From the NCBI GenBank assembly GCA_945643635.1, contig CALZFC010000005.1:1990001-2054000 (forward strand): a stretch of DNA of 64,000 bases. Reading direction: 5' to 3'. This DNA comes from Allodiplogaster sudhausi (Eukaryota; Nematoda; Chromadorea; Rhabditida; Diplogasteridae). A program made the translations under genes and the position numbers. Positions within the stretch are counted from its first letter, which is position 1. The number at the start of each line of letters is the position of its first letter. The notes beneath the pieces are model-generated. The model saw only the letters and a program-made list of their open reading frames with translations. It was not told the DNA's origin and did not search any database. Positions 49,076 through 62,228 of this stretch are shown here, piece by piece.

Positions 49076-49725
49076 CAGTTTAAGGGGCATTTATACACTT
49101 TTTCCGCGGTCGCTTGCTATTCACCTGTTTGAAACCGATTCTCTTACGGACCATGAGTGTTGTTGATATGGAATTCTTGAGTGCTTCATTCACACCCGAG
49201 ATTTGTTTGGTTTTGTCACTCAAGTAGTCAACGATATTAACGTGAAGATGACTTGATCCCATCCCATGATATCCCGTATGCGTACGTTGTCACCATCTAT
49301 TATCTGCTTATTCTTTGGAGATTACGGTACACATGCGTATTCCTTTCACATAGACCCCTGTTTGTATGGACTCCCGCGATGGATTTGTCTTGATGGCTTA
49401 CCTGTGGATCTACCGTATCCAGCCAGATAAATAGAAGGATGGAGAGGGATCGAACGATATTCCCTCTGAGACCCATTCCCAGCCCTCGCCATCTGCCCTC
49501 TCTTCTGCCAGTCCCTCCCTCTTCCCTTTCATTCTCTTGGCACCACCCAGCCACGCCTGAGTGCACATTGTCATGTCCAACATTGTATTCGGCAGGATCT
49601 ACAAATGAATGGATCGAGACGCTGACCCACTACAGAATGTGTAGCCTTGCTTTCCCACCTCACTATTTTGTCTCCTCGGCGCTCTCTATTTCCTCTCATT
49701 CTCACCTCTCACTCACTCTCTCTCA

Positions 49726-49756
<31 letters not shown>

Positions 49757-50599
49757 TCTCTCTCTCTCTCGAACTGTACTCTCGTCTGCAGATAGTTCTT
49801 GTGTTCAGTTTTCTTTTCTAGAGCTGTCTTTTGCACTTGTTTCTCTTCTTGTCCATTGCGTCAACGTTCAGCATGTATACAATCCCATCCTGCCTGCCAC
49901 TTTTCCTTTCACATTCTATCGTACGCATTATCTCTCTCTTTCTCGTTGTGTCTCTCGATGTCTCTCTGTCTTACTCTCTCTCTGTCTCTCTCTCTATCTC
50001 TCATAGTCTCTCTCAATCTCTCTCCCGCCATCCCTTTTCTCTTTTCGTCTCTGCCTTCGTCTCTTTCCTTGCGTCACTGAAAGTATGAGGTCGCGTTCAC
50101 TGGAGCTTTTCCCTCTGTGTCTTTTTCTACTTTCTTTCCATCTCTCCCCTTCCCTCTTTCAGTCTCCTTTTTTAACTTTCGTTTTCCTGTTGCATCTGGC
50201 GCCTTGTGGCAGCTAGAAAGACGAAAAGTGTGGAAGGCGGAAAGATGCTGGCAGTTGGAGAGTAGAAGAGAAAGAGAGGGAGAGGAAAGAGAAAGGGAGA
50301 GAGAGCGCGGGTGAAAGAGAGGAAGGGAGTGAGAGTTAGAGGAGAGAAAAAGTAGACAGCAGCCTTCAAAACAGGCGGAAGTAGGCGGGTCGCCAGTTGG
50401 CCCTCTCCTCTCTATTAGGACTGCATTCACTGTAAAACAATTTGTGCTACCCCTCAATTCAGACTCTTTATCGATAACACAGCTATTTCGTTAAATTGAA
50501 TTACTTGAGATTTGCATACTTAATTTATCCTCAAGAATATATTCAGATTTTCATGCGCTTATTTTTTAAATAATTATTCCATTTTGTCATACGTAATCG

Positions 50600-50700
50600 C
50601 TATGGCAGGCAGCGACCTTTTCGCAAGAATTAGAAGAGATCAAGACGAAACAACATTCGGATTCTTCATTAGCGTCCTTAAATCAAACGGAATCATGAAT
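50600..50700 (+). CDS. Possible terminal exon
   Basis: After ATGGCAG an open frame reads AATFSQELEEIKTKQHSDSS and ends SLNQTES at a TGA near 50696. An alternative frame (SDLFARIRRDQDETTFGFF) is also open. Either may be a coding exon of the unresolved plus-strand gene. Confidence 0.25.
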
Positions 50701-50979
50701 GTCGTGAAGAATCTCTGTCGTACTTTTTGTTCGTTCTCTCTCACCTTTCTGCTCTCTCCTTCTGTCTCTCCCACTCTCTCTCTTTCTCCCTCCCTCTCTC
50801 TCTCTCTCCCTCTCTCTCTCTCACTCTCTCTCTCTTCCCAATTTCTCTCCCTTACACGCACAATTTCTTCGCGGTCCTTTCTCGTCCCGGACCCGTCACA
50901 TCACCAGATCCGCCGTAATTAGCATAGACCAATGCATATCTCACTACTGCCCTTCTGGTCAATTTCTCCTATTTATTTT

Positions 50980-51021
<42 letters not shown>

Positions 51022-51282
51022 CCTGTACTATACGTCTCGTCTCGTCTCGTCTCTCTCTCTCTCTCATAGTACCCTTTCGTTTGGCCCTCCCATTCGTTCT
51101 TCTCCTCTCCCAATCAGTCCAGTCCTGCTTCATAGCGTGTATGAGCGGACGTCTCTGCTTCTCTATTCTCTCCCTCTTCCATTCTCTCTCTCAAGCCTAG
51201 CGCGACCTCTCACAAGCTCTAACGAGCACTCTCATCTGCCCTGCAATTCTTTGCAACTTATTCACTCTTCTTCTTCAATCGT

Positions 51283-51315
<33 letters not shown>

Positions 51316-51953
51316 ATCTCTCGCTCTTCCTTCTCTATGCCTCACTTCTCTCTCTTCTGCCCAACCCCTCGCCCCTCCCCTCCCGAATAGGAATGGGATG
51401 CTGCTTTCTGCTTCTCTTGTTACTGTGCCAAGGCAGTCATCCTCTTCATTCAGTTGGCATACTTTTGCTTTCTTCGAATTAAACATTTCTCTATTTTCAA
51501 CTCTCCCTCATCTGCATTCCAATATCTCTTGCCTTATCTCCGAAAATCCCCTCGTTTATATTTTCCACTTGGTTGGTTCGGCTGGCTGATAACGCCAGAG
51601 GCGAGTTTTCTTGACTGACAGCCTTCCTTTCTGATGAGATGTTGTCATGTGCTGCGGCCATTTAAAGAGAAGGTTCTATTTCATGGACTCTCATGTTATT
51701 CTGTCTTTTCGTTGTGGGGCGGCAAAGCAATATCTCCTATTCCCTCTTCCATGTACATCACCTTTGTAGGTCGCTGGCCACTTGGTGATTGTACTTTCAT
51801 TCTTATTCTCTATTTCTCACTCCGTCCATTTCGACTTAACTCTCTCTCTCTATATCTCCACTCTCGCTCTATGTTTCTCTACTTATCTCAGTCTATGCCT
51901 CATCCTTTCCTACTCCTCGCTCTCTGTCTCTTTCCTCTCTTTCTTCTCTCTCT

Positions 51954-51992
<39 letters not shown>

Positions 51993-53569
51993 TTCTCTCG
52001 ACTCTGTACACTGAAGCAATCCTCGCTTACACGTTTGCTCTCCTTGAATCCTCGGATTCAATTTTTATCTATGCACCTATCTCTTACGCCATTACCGCAC
52101 TTTCTTATCACTCTCGACTTTTCAGTGCTTATGAGAGGGGAGAGGAATGGATGGAGAGTGAATAAGAAGAAGAGAACGAAACAGGTAGTGTATGTAAAAT
52201 GAGAGAGTTATCACAAGAGATATAAAATAGAAATGAAAGAGGAACAGAAGCATGAACAAAAGATGGAGAGATGAGAGAGCATGAAAGGGTGAGAGAGAGA
52301 AAGAGAGAGAGAGCAGCAGCAGCAGCAAAATGATCACGCGTGTTAGTATCACGGTGTGCTTTCCCAGCCTCGTCCACTCGCCGAATCATTTCCACTTCAA
52401 CCCGCATCATTCATTTTGATAACACTCTTTACGCAGTCCCTCTTATCGCCAATCTGCTCCTCTCCCTTTACCGTAGTCTGTAATGATCTCGATTCGAACT
52501 GTTTGTAATCCTCTTCTTTGCACTTTTAGTCATTCCGCAGTTCTCTGTTCCTGTCACAACTGCCACTAGAAATGCTCTTTTGTTATGCTTCTTCCGAGTC
52601 CACCCAATTGTTCGACTTGTACACTTTTGTCCATGTACTCTTCTTATTCACTTCCATTACACTCCCCTTCCCAAGGCTACTCTTGATTTCTCATTGTCCT
52701 ACTCCCTTTTCTGGTTATTCTTTTTGCTTTCTCTCCCGCTATTCATTCCTTCTGCCATGTCACTCCGCAACATTCTCCGACTTTGTGCTTCTTTTTGCTT
52801 GCTCACAAGTAGTCTGCTTGTCCAGGTTCACTACTCTCTTTTTGCCTTTTCTGTCACTTTCGTTAACTTGCTCTCTCTCTCACACACACTCTCTCTCTCT
52901 CTCTGTCTCTCTCTATCTACCCCACCTCCACTATTTCTCTCTCTCTCTCTTCGTCCCTTCCGACGGCCTTTGGCATGACGCAAGCACTTTTCAGGTGCCT
53001 TTTTGCGAAGAGCCACTTTGTATGCAGAGTCTCGAAGACACGCATTAATGGAAAGAGAAACAGGGAATAACATAGAGAGAAATACAAAGAACTCAGAGCC
53101 ATGAGTCTGCGGGATCAGAGCCTCCCAGAATCACAGAACACAAGCATGAATATGACGACTCTCAGCCTTCGCATGGTCATAAGCCGCAACCTTTCACGCG
53201 GGCCATGCAACAATCTCAGCGCGCTTCGTCTTCCTTTCTGTTCACTTCTTCTCTAATACATTAGCTAGCTGCGTCGATTTCCTTTTTTCTAATCTTTCCT
53301 CTCAGACTTCATATGTCATATATTCCCGAATTCTTTTAAGCTGGTTCACTGCTTATTGTAAAAAAAAACAGAGCCGGTGTTGTGATTCAAGCAGTTGCGC
53401 TTTGATTTTTGCATCCTTATCAATTTCTGCTCGCCTTTTTGGATGATCCTTATCTTAATTGTAGGAGTTATAATGTTTCGGCACTCCGGCTCATCCTTTT
53501 CACCTTTGGATAACTGATCTGGGGGGCCACTGTTTACTGCACTCTCACCATAAAGGGAACTATCAAGGG

Positions 53570-53806
53570 AAGAAGGACGGCAGGGGAGCAAACACGCAAA
53601 CACCACCACGCTCTCCAGGCGGATGGCGGCCCGCTTCTTTGGTCTTCCCTGAGAGAAAGAGAGAGAGAGGAGAGGAAGGGGACAGCGATGGATTGGCTGT
53701 CATAGAAGAGGAACTGCAGAAGATGATGCGCAGGCTGTACAACGCACGCGCAGAGAGGAATGCCATTGACCTGGGAACGCTACTTGAGAGAGAAGAAGAA
53801 CGCTAG
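53570..53806 (+). CDS. C-terminal exon of unknown gene
   Basis: An open frame without ATG runs from an AG near 53570 to a TAG at 53804. It reads ANTQTPPRSPGGWRPASLVF, then an RERGEEGDSDG linker, then a helical segment (EEELQKMMRRLYNARAERNA) and ends LLEREEER. The charged coiled-coil end and GC-rich codons suggest a real terminal exon of the plus-strand gene upstream. The family is not recognised. Confidence 0.45.
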   Translation, partial: KKDGRGANTQTPPRSPGGWRPASLVFPERKRERGEEGDSDGLAVIEEELQKMMRRLYNARAERNAIDLGTLLEREEER

Positions 53807-54366
53807 AAGAAGAGAGAAAGATGAAGTGAGAGAGTGTAGAGAGAGAGAGAATGAAAAGGCCAACCTTTCTCATTCTATGGCCCATTTCTTCACTTGTTCC
53901 TCTTCAGCCTTCGCGGTCTGCACACATTAAGACTCTCTCTCTCTCTCTTTCTCTCTCTCATCTTCCTATCTTCGTTTGGTTATAGTCTGCGATCCCACTC
54001 ATTTACTTCAACCGAATCAGCATTCTGCACTGTCAACGCCGCGTTTTCTCCACTTCTCATTTATTTATTTTCAACCTTTTTTTATTAGATTTTCTCCTTT
54101 TTTTGCTTGATCATCACAAGACAACAGGTGTGACAGTTTGGAGTGGCGCTGCTTCCATTCTAGTTCTTCCTTTTTCTCTGCTTCTCTACATTCACTGGTT
54201 CTCCAGTGTTAACCTTGTTCTCTGCTCAGTAGTCGCTGTCTTACTCCTGGTTTCACTACTTTTCTTCTTCTTCTCATCGCTAGCACCCGTTCCTTCTTAC
54301 CGTATAACGCCGTTACGGTCCATTTGATTCTGTTACTTCGCTTGTGAATACCACTTTTGCAGTCAA

Positions 54367-54404
<38 letters not shown>

Positions 54405-54702
54405 CTCTCTCTCCCTCTCTCTCTCTTTTCTCCTTGTCACCACAGTGTCCCACTCCTCTTCGCCTCTTCACCAAATCAAACCATCTCCTCACACTTCTTC
54501 CGCCGTTCTAGCTCTGCCATACGCATTTATATGACGTGTTTTATTTATCTCGTCATCTTTTTTTAAAATTTATTGTTTAATCTCGTTCTCTCACCTTTCT
54601 GTGTCTCTCCGTCCTTGTGAGCATGTTTCTCTTCCTTACTGTATATTTCTGTATCTACTCTCTCTCTCTCTCCCTTTCTCTCTCTCCCTGTCTTTCTTTC
54701 TC

Positions 54703-54753
<51 letters not shown>

Positions 54754-55016
54754 CTCTCTCCCTCTCTTCGCTGACCCTTCCTCTCCTCCTCTGGCCATTC
54801 GTCTCCTCATCTTCTTTACTGCGTGCGAACGACGTGCTTGTCTGGACCATCATTTCGGCGAGCAGCAGCTCATTCACATTTTATCGTTTGTCTTTCAAAA
54901 TCTTTAGTTCTCTCTCTCTCTAATCTCTCTCTCGCTCTCTCTCCCTCTCCCTCCTCTAGATCTCTCTTTCTCTCTTTAATCTCTCTCTCTCGTCCTCTCT
55001 ATCTCGGCGCGTGCTA

Positions 55017-55295
55017 ATGACCCGTCATTTACTTCGTACGCACGACAAACGTGCAGGTGAATTGGCAGCAACATTTCAAGCAAGCGAGGGAGACCTCTTG
55101 CTTGCCCATGACACTTGGTCTTCCTGGAGTCCCGCCCCTTCCCCCTCAAGCTTCTTGTATTCCAGGGGGTCTGCCATGCCGGAGGAGTCGGAGGTCGCCA
55201 GCCCGCTCGCCCCTCTCCTCCCGCCCTCCCCTGCGGCGACTCCCCCAGCACAAGAAGCTGCACTGCTTGAGAAGAACTACGTTCCGATGCGACAG
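55017..55295 (+). CDS. Probable first exon of zinc-finger gene
   Basis: ATG at 55017 opens MTRHLLRTHDKRAGELAATF. A Ser/Pro/Ala-rich stretch follows (SPLAPLLPPSPAATPPAQEA), ending LEKNYVPMRQ at a GTTGGT donor in phase 0. It could join the exon at 59649 (phase 0) and so be the N-terminus of the C2H2 protein. RHLLRTH resembles the second half of a zinc finger but lacks the cysteines. The linkage across 4.3 kb of CT-rich intron is inference. Confidence 0.5.
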
Positions 55296-55309
55296 GTTGG
55301 TCAAGATCT

Positions 55310-55615
55310 TTCTCTCTCTTTCTCTCTCTCTCTGTCTCTGTTTCTCTCTATCCCTCTCCATCTCTCACTTTCACTCTTTCTCAGTCTCTCACACCCATGG
55401 CCATGCTTCACACTCGATCTTTGGCCCATGCTCTCTTCTTCCTTCACCCTCCCTACTCGTCGCCATCTTTTCTTTCTTTTCTTTTCCACTTTCTCTTTTC
55501 GTCTTGTTACATCCCTTTTTCATCTCGTCTTGGCTTGCTCCAACCGCCTTCGCTTTCTCTTTTGTCTCTGCTTCTCTCACATTCTCACATTCTCATCCTC
55601 TCTCACTCATTCCTG

Positions 55616-55660
<45 letters not shown>

Positions 55661-56340
55661 TCCCTTTCCATCGGTCACGCTCTCCCTGACGCTTAGATTG
55701 ATAAGAAGTGCTTGGTTTACGGCGATCTCATACTCTTTACCTACCGTAGCTAGCAGTTTTTGGTTGCATTTTATTATGCTTTGATACAATCGGAATATTT
55801 TCCATGGTGTTTTAACGGTTTGGAGAAAACTATTGGGCTTCAACAATAGGATTTGAAGGCAAAAGTATCTTAGATTAAACACGAAATAAATTAAATTAAT
55901 TAACATCAACAACATTTACTAGCGACCAACAAAAGGCATTTCTTCTTGTTGCCACTGAAAACTATTCGTTGTGCTACATTTTGATGTCTTTTTATTACTA
56001 AAGAGTGCGTGGATGCGAAAGCACTCGCTTAAGCTGCTTAGCGTCTAATTCCTGCGATTATTGATGCACTTCCGGTGCCTTGTCAATCTACTTTTTCTCC
56101 ATCTCTCTTATTATAGCTCGCTCTCTCCCTCTCTCTATCTCGCTCTCTCATTCTCACACACTCTCTCACTGTCCGTATTCTCCCTCATAACTCTATTCAT
56201 TCAACTCATTAATCCGTTCCGGCTACCTTGTACGAGCTGCGTTTTTTCTCAAGCTCATATTTCAATCTGTTCTGGCTCCAACGAATCCTTTCAACTTTCT
56301 GCGACTTTTCCATCTCTTTTTCTCTTGTTATCTTTCTCTC

Positions 56341-56373
<33 letters not shown>

Positions 56374-56512
56374 TGTATGCCATGTTCCGGTGCCGCCCCC
56401 GCTCAAGCTGCATTTACTATCTCTTATTCTGCCCCCCACCCCCGTTAGTTCATTCGTCTCTCCAACCCTTCCATTCATGCGCTTATGCATTCTAGCCTCT
56501 CTCGCTTCTCCA

Positions 56513-56551
<39 letters not shown>

Positions 56552-57630
56552 CCTAGCAATTCTTGTTCGCAAAACTCAAGCATGATGCTCTTTAATTTCT
56601 CTTCTTATTTTCTTTTGTACACGCTTTTAGTATCTGTAGGTTCATTTTCCAGAATCTTTACCTCACTATCTCCCTCTTTGTCGGTCTCTCTCTCTAACTC
56701 TCGCTCTTTCTCGCTCACTCTCTCTCTCTCTCTCTCTCTCTCTGCCTCTCATTGACGCTGTTGTGTTTGCATGCCTTTCTCTCTCGCTCATACTCGCTCA
56801 TACTCATTTTGGAGGACATGCATAACCCTCTCTTTCTCTCGTTTGAGTCTCCTGATAAGGGGTGAGCGGGATGGAGTGTGCTTATCAGCGACGGCCCTCT
56901 AACCCCTCTCCATCCTTGGGGGTGGGGCCAGGGGAGGTCCTCCCTGAGACCCTCGCTGGAGTCACCATTGCACTCTTTTCTATTCCCCTACGACACATTC
57001 AGTTTCACCTTTGCCTGCGTCAATCTTTCTCTTTCTGTAAAGGCCAGTCATTACGGGAGTCTCCTTACGTGTGAATTCTAAACGTCACTAACCAAGCATA
57101 ATCCGAAATGTTAAAAATTGTATCTCATTGCTAGAGTATTCTGGACATACTCTCTTTCAGACATTTCATTTTTGTTGTGATTAGAAAACAGGAATTCGTC
57201 ATATAGGAACCAGTTAGTCATGTTAAAAAAAGATATTTTATAATTCCTTGCAATTAGAGACCTTCACATAACCAACTCAACAATATTAAATCGAACAGAG
57301 TGAATGCTTTCCATTGTATTAAACATTTCACCTCTACTTCTCCCGTTCTTTCTCTTTCACCAGCTGAGGAATTCGTTCATGCGAAGGTTGGGGTAGCTTT
57401 CGCTAATATATAGGCGAACAAAGTGCAGAAGTGCAATGTGCGGACGTCGTCTGGCGAATTGTAATTGTCGCACGCACTATGGCACTCTTGCCATCACCAT
57501 AAAAGAAGGAAACATCAAGGAAACGAATACTGTAACTTGTTAGACTCTCTTAGCACTCCTTATTCTCGCATTTCTCACCTAACTAACCATTTTCCGTCAT
57601 GCTCAAATGCTTGCGCTATCCTTTATTCTC

Positions 57631-57661
<31 letters not shown>

Positions 57662-58099
57662 CACTCTCTCTTTCTCTTTCTCTTTCTCTTTCTCTTTCTC
57701 TTTCTCTTTCTCTTGTCTCGTTCTCTCGTAATACCTGCTTTGACTCAGTACATTGCACTCTCGATTCACTTCCGTCCTTTCCCTGCCCGAGGAGTGCAGC
57801 TCCACTCTCTCGTGTACTTCTTCTGCACTCTTTCGATCGAAGCTGCGGCGAAAGCAGAGAGATCCAGGATTTGAGAAGAGAGTGCAGAGAAAGCAATGAG
57901 AAGAGGATAAAGAGAGAGAGAGGGAGAGAAAAGAGAGAGAACAGAGAAAACATAGAAAGTCCAGCGCTGGCGGATGTGGAAGGCGGCAAGGGGCCGTAGT
58001 GGTCATTTGAGGAGCGCTCTCATCAAGATGCACAATTTCTCCTCCCTCTTCCTTTCTTTGCGGTTTCGTTTCTCCCTCTCTCTCCTTCTCTCTCTTTCT

Positions 58100-58131
<32 letters not shown>

Positions 58132-58431
58132 CCTCTCGATGGATGCCATGTCCCTACATTTTTCACGTGCCGTGCCAGCTCGTCTCACGACTTCTGCCTG
58201 CCTTTTTACTATTCTCCAAAGTTCGCTTCCTTCCTTTTGCTTCCTTCCTCGTAACTCCATTGATATGTCTTGTAATATCCGTTCCTGGAAAAGACGCACC
58301 CGTTTTTCTCTCTTCCGCCTGCCTTCCTTCGCCTTGTAATTTGCATGAATCAAGCATTTGTGACGGCGGCAGATTCTTTGAACTTACTCTCTCACCCTCT
58401 CTCTCCCTTTGTCTTCCGTCCTCTCCCCTCA

Positions 58432-58464
<33 letters not shown>

Positions 58465-59312
58465 GCTCTCTCTCTCTCACTCTCTCTCTCTCTCGCTCTC
58501 TCTCTCACTCTCTCTCTCTCCCTTCAGAGATTCCTTCTTTTTCACCGGCTCCTTTTGATGTCTCTCCAGCTGACCCTGGTCCTGACATTGTCGCTCACGA
58601 TTTAACATCTTTGATATCCTTCTTTTTTCCTTTATGCTTCTTCTTGTGGGAATACGTCTAATCTGAGAAGTAAACGGGTAGAGAAAAAGAGAGGAGCGAG
58701 ATAAGAAGGAGTAATATGAAAGAGAGAGAGAAAGAGTCGTCTTTATTTCCATGCATGCAAGCAAAGCAAAACGTATTGAAAGAGATGCATCACTTGAAAC
58801 GAAAAGATGATAGAAGTGGAGAGAATGGGAATGTGAAAGCGGGAAAAGGAGAGAAGAGGAAGAGAACTGATGTGAATGAGCGAGGAATGCCCTCATGCTT
58901 AATGTGCTCTTCTTTTGCGTGGTCGTTGACAGTTGAATGATAATAATGATATGTCCTGTGACGTCTTCCTCTACAATTATAAACGTGTGTTTATTGGCCC
59001 ATATTCGCTAACAGGTATTCACCCAATTCCCATTCCTTTATAAAGCATGAGTCGATCCTTCCTCTAACATAAGGATCAATTCTCGCTAGAGCATTGCTGG
59101 TATGCTGCAAGAAAATTGGACTATCAGGCTCAAGAAGTGTTTGGTCTAGGATGCGGCTTTCATTAAGTTTGATAGGACGCATGGATTATGGTATTTCTAA
59201 TCGGTGAAAGTCCTCATTAATTGGCCATGTACTTTTTGTCCGTTATGCTAATCACCTATCAGCTTACATCCAATATTTTCTACTTCTTCTTTTCTGCTCG
59301 CGTTCTTTTTCT

Positions 59313-59368
<56 letters not shown>

Positions 59369-59569
59369 ACTTCCTGTCGAACCATTCGCTGACGCTTAAG
59401 CCGATTAGCGCTAACAACATTTCTCTCATACTTTCTCTCCATCTCCTTTCTTCTGTATGTTTACTTCTCCCATTCTACCTCGTTCTCACTTGCTCTCTCT
59501 CTCATTATCTCTCATACTCTTTGTCTTTCCCTGTTTTCCTTTGCCATATATTCCCCATTCCTCTCTTTC

Positions 59570-59608
<39 letters not shown>

Positions 59609-59610
59609 TC
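55310..59610 (+). repeat. CT tracts in the putative first intron
   Basis: Tracts at 55312-55390, 55618-55658, 56346-56372, 56515-56550, 56720-56745, 57631-57665, 58095-58132, 58433-58525, 59318-59365 and 59573-59605. At 57665-57715 the unit is the hexamer TCTTTC, about 8 perfect copies. GA tracts appear at 57905-57945 and 58675-58735. Confidence 0.9.
58536..58620 (+). CDS. Possible Pro/Ser-rich exon
   Basis: After CTCCCTTCAG an open frame reads IPSFSPAPFDVSPADPGPDI and VAHDLTSLIS. The composition matches the activation-like regions of the neighbouring zinc-finger gene, but no clear donor was found. Confidence 0.3.
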
Positions 59611-59648
59611 CTTTCTCCCACCTAACAAACAGTTCCTTTTTGTAGCAG

Positions 59649-61213
59649 ACGCTGTCTTTTCTGGACTCGATGCCATCGCGGGACGTCACTTCCAGGGATG
59701 AGTCGATGGCAGACGTGAGTGGTAAATTGAAGGTGTATTACTTTATTATTATTTTTCTTTTCCAGCAACCCTTGCATAAGCGGATGCGCCGGTCGACTTC
59801 CCCGCCGCTGCTCACGCCTTCTCCATCTCCTCTCCTCTGCAGTTCTCAAACAAGCTCCGCCCACCCGTCCTCGAGAACAAGCCCCGCCCACCCGTCCACT
59901 CCGTCGAGCATCTCCTCGCCGTCCACCTCAAGCTCGCCTTCTCCTGGATGCTCGACGTCCATTGTTGATGAATGCCACTTGGCGTCTGCTGAAAAGCAAG
60001 GTCAAATCTTAATGACATATTTTGAAATATAGTGAAATCAATGAATTTTTAAGCATTTCAATGTTAGATTAATGAATTTAAACAAATTAATTTTAAGTTC
60101 ATTTATTTATTATGTAATTCATATATGTTGCTTTAGGACAATCGATGTGCGCAAGTGGGAAATGCTCGGGTGAACCGAGCAATTCGGAGAAGTCGAAGAA
60201 GAAGACGAAGAAGAGCGTTGTCTTCAACTTGTCAGAAGAGAAGAAGGGAGAAGAGGAGGAAGTGGGAGGGGGAGAGGATGACTATGGACTGGTCGCGTGC
60301 TTGTGGAAGGGATGCGGAGTGGATCGGAGAGGAGAGAATGAGCTATATGATCATATCATTGAGGTTATCAGAGAGGGAGACATAAAAAGTCTTTTTTTTT
60401 TAATCGGATTTTTTTATTCCTCTATTTTGCCATCTTCTCACATTTTTGTGTCAAATTGCTCGGTTAATGCCATAATATGACTTTTTATTTGTATCAGGCT
60501 CACGTCAACGTTCTGCCTTCCTCTAAGCCAACCGACGCGGAGAGAGATGCTTTCCTGAAGAGACGCCAAGAAGCAGAGCGACAGAGGAAAGAGCGCAGAC
60601 GGCGGAGGAAGCAGCAGGTGAGGATATATGAAACTTAACTTTATTGCCTAGTTGAATTATTTATTTTATTTGAATCACACATGATTCTTATTATCTAGCT
60701 GTTATATGGCTTTTATTCATTTCTCATAAATGTCCATTTTCAATCCACTTTCAACGATCTTTTATGGGCTTTGTCTTCTCATGGCTAAGTGTAGAGAGTA
60801 TTGTTTTCCTTGAGGGAGAGAACGAGAGTAGTGACGATTCGGAGGAAGAGGAAGAGGATGAGATGCCCGAGCACTTCCGCTGCAGCTGGGAGGGCTGCGA
60901 CATGTTCTTGGCCAGGGGCAGCGATGATAAAAAGGTTCTTTTTTCCTTTTACATTATTTACTATTTGATTAATTAAATCGCGGCTGTTAATGATTAAATC
61001 CTCTTTCGCCTAATCTAATAATAGAAGTGTCATTTTATTGGATGATTTCCGTGCCTCACATTCCCTTGTTATGCTCTGCATTGTGATATATGTTTTCCCA
61101 CGCGTAGAAAAGAATGTGCATAACAATTAGTTTGTAGATATTCTTTTTCTCACGCCCTCTCCTCCTCGCTCTCTATTTCCGTCCTTCTCTCGTTCAATCA
61201 CTTCTCTTCCTCT

Positions 61214-61269
<56 letters not shown>

Positions 61270-62181
61270 CTCTCTCCTTGATTGGCGACCCGTCTTCCTT
61301 AGTGGCAATGGCCGAAAGAGAGCAGAGACTGCAGGCGGGGGGTTCTTTTTTGGCCGGCACTCTCTGGCCACGGAGTGACGGCCCGGCTTGGGAAGGTCGA
61401 TGGAAAGAGCATTCGATCGAGTAGCCAGAGAGCATCTGTTCGGAATGAAAAAGACCCCTTCCATTCCACCCGCGCCGCAGGGTAATATATGGTCCCCTTC
61501 CTATTCAGAATCCACCCCCCTTCGGCAGATTGTATATGTGAACAGGCAACGAGAGTGAGAGAGAGCGAAATGTGCGAGAGAGACGGACAAAGAGAGAGAG
61601 AGACAGGGTGACAGAAAGAAATGGACGGGAGGCCGACCTTTTGATGGTCAAGACTATTATTGAGACGGATCAGAATGGCTGGAGCCCACCCTGCGAACCC
61701 TCACAATTGTTTGCTGGTGAGGGTAATGGGTATCGGGCAATTAAGTTCATTTTCTCGTCTTAAAGAAGTGAAATGCAAAGAGAGAAGAAAAAGAAATCAC
61801 GATAGATTCTCTTATAGCCAGATGTGAGGGACACTGCGGTGTAAAGTGCAGGGAAAAAGTAGCAAGCAACCTGGTTGGTCTGTCCAGATGTCATTTATCG
61901 TATTTTTTCTTCTTCGAAAAATGGGCCTAAATATTTTGTAGTGAGAATGAACTTGGTATGGAGTTATCGCTAGGCTATGCTGACTAATAGTACCCGTTTA
62001 ATAAATTCCCAAGCCAATTAGTCGTGCGAATATAGGATAATAAGGGGTAATTGCTTTGAGCATGGTTAAGTGATTTGAAAGATAAGAGGATAATTATGAA
62101 GCACTTAAGAAGACACTTGGAAACATCAGATTCTCTTTTCCTTGAAGATCTTGCGAGGGGGCTCAGGTTGAGGATCTCTCT

Positions 62182-62228
<47 letters not shown>

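Larger units (their letters stand above)
46840..54950 (+). repeat. Dense CT/polypyrimidine field, part 2
   Basis: CT tracts include 47319-47345, 47607-47660, 48375-48425, 49718-49770, 50750-50835, 50982-51018, 51282-51322, 51957-51990, 54366-54428 and 54705-54740. A short (CGTCT)n lies at 51030-51050. GA tracts on the same strand are fewer (50265-50330, 52240-52312). Confidence 0.9.
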
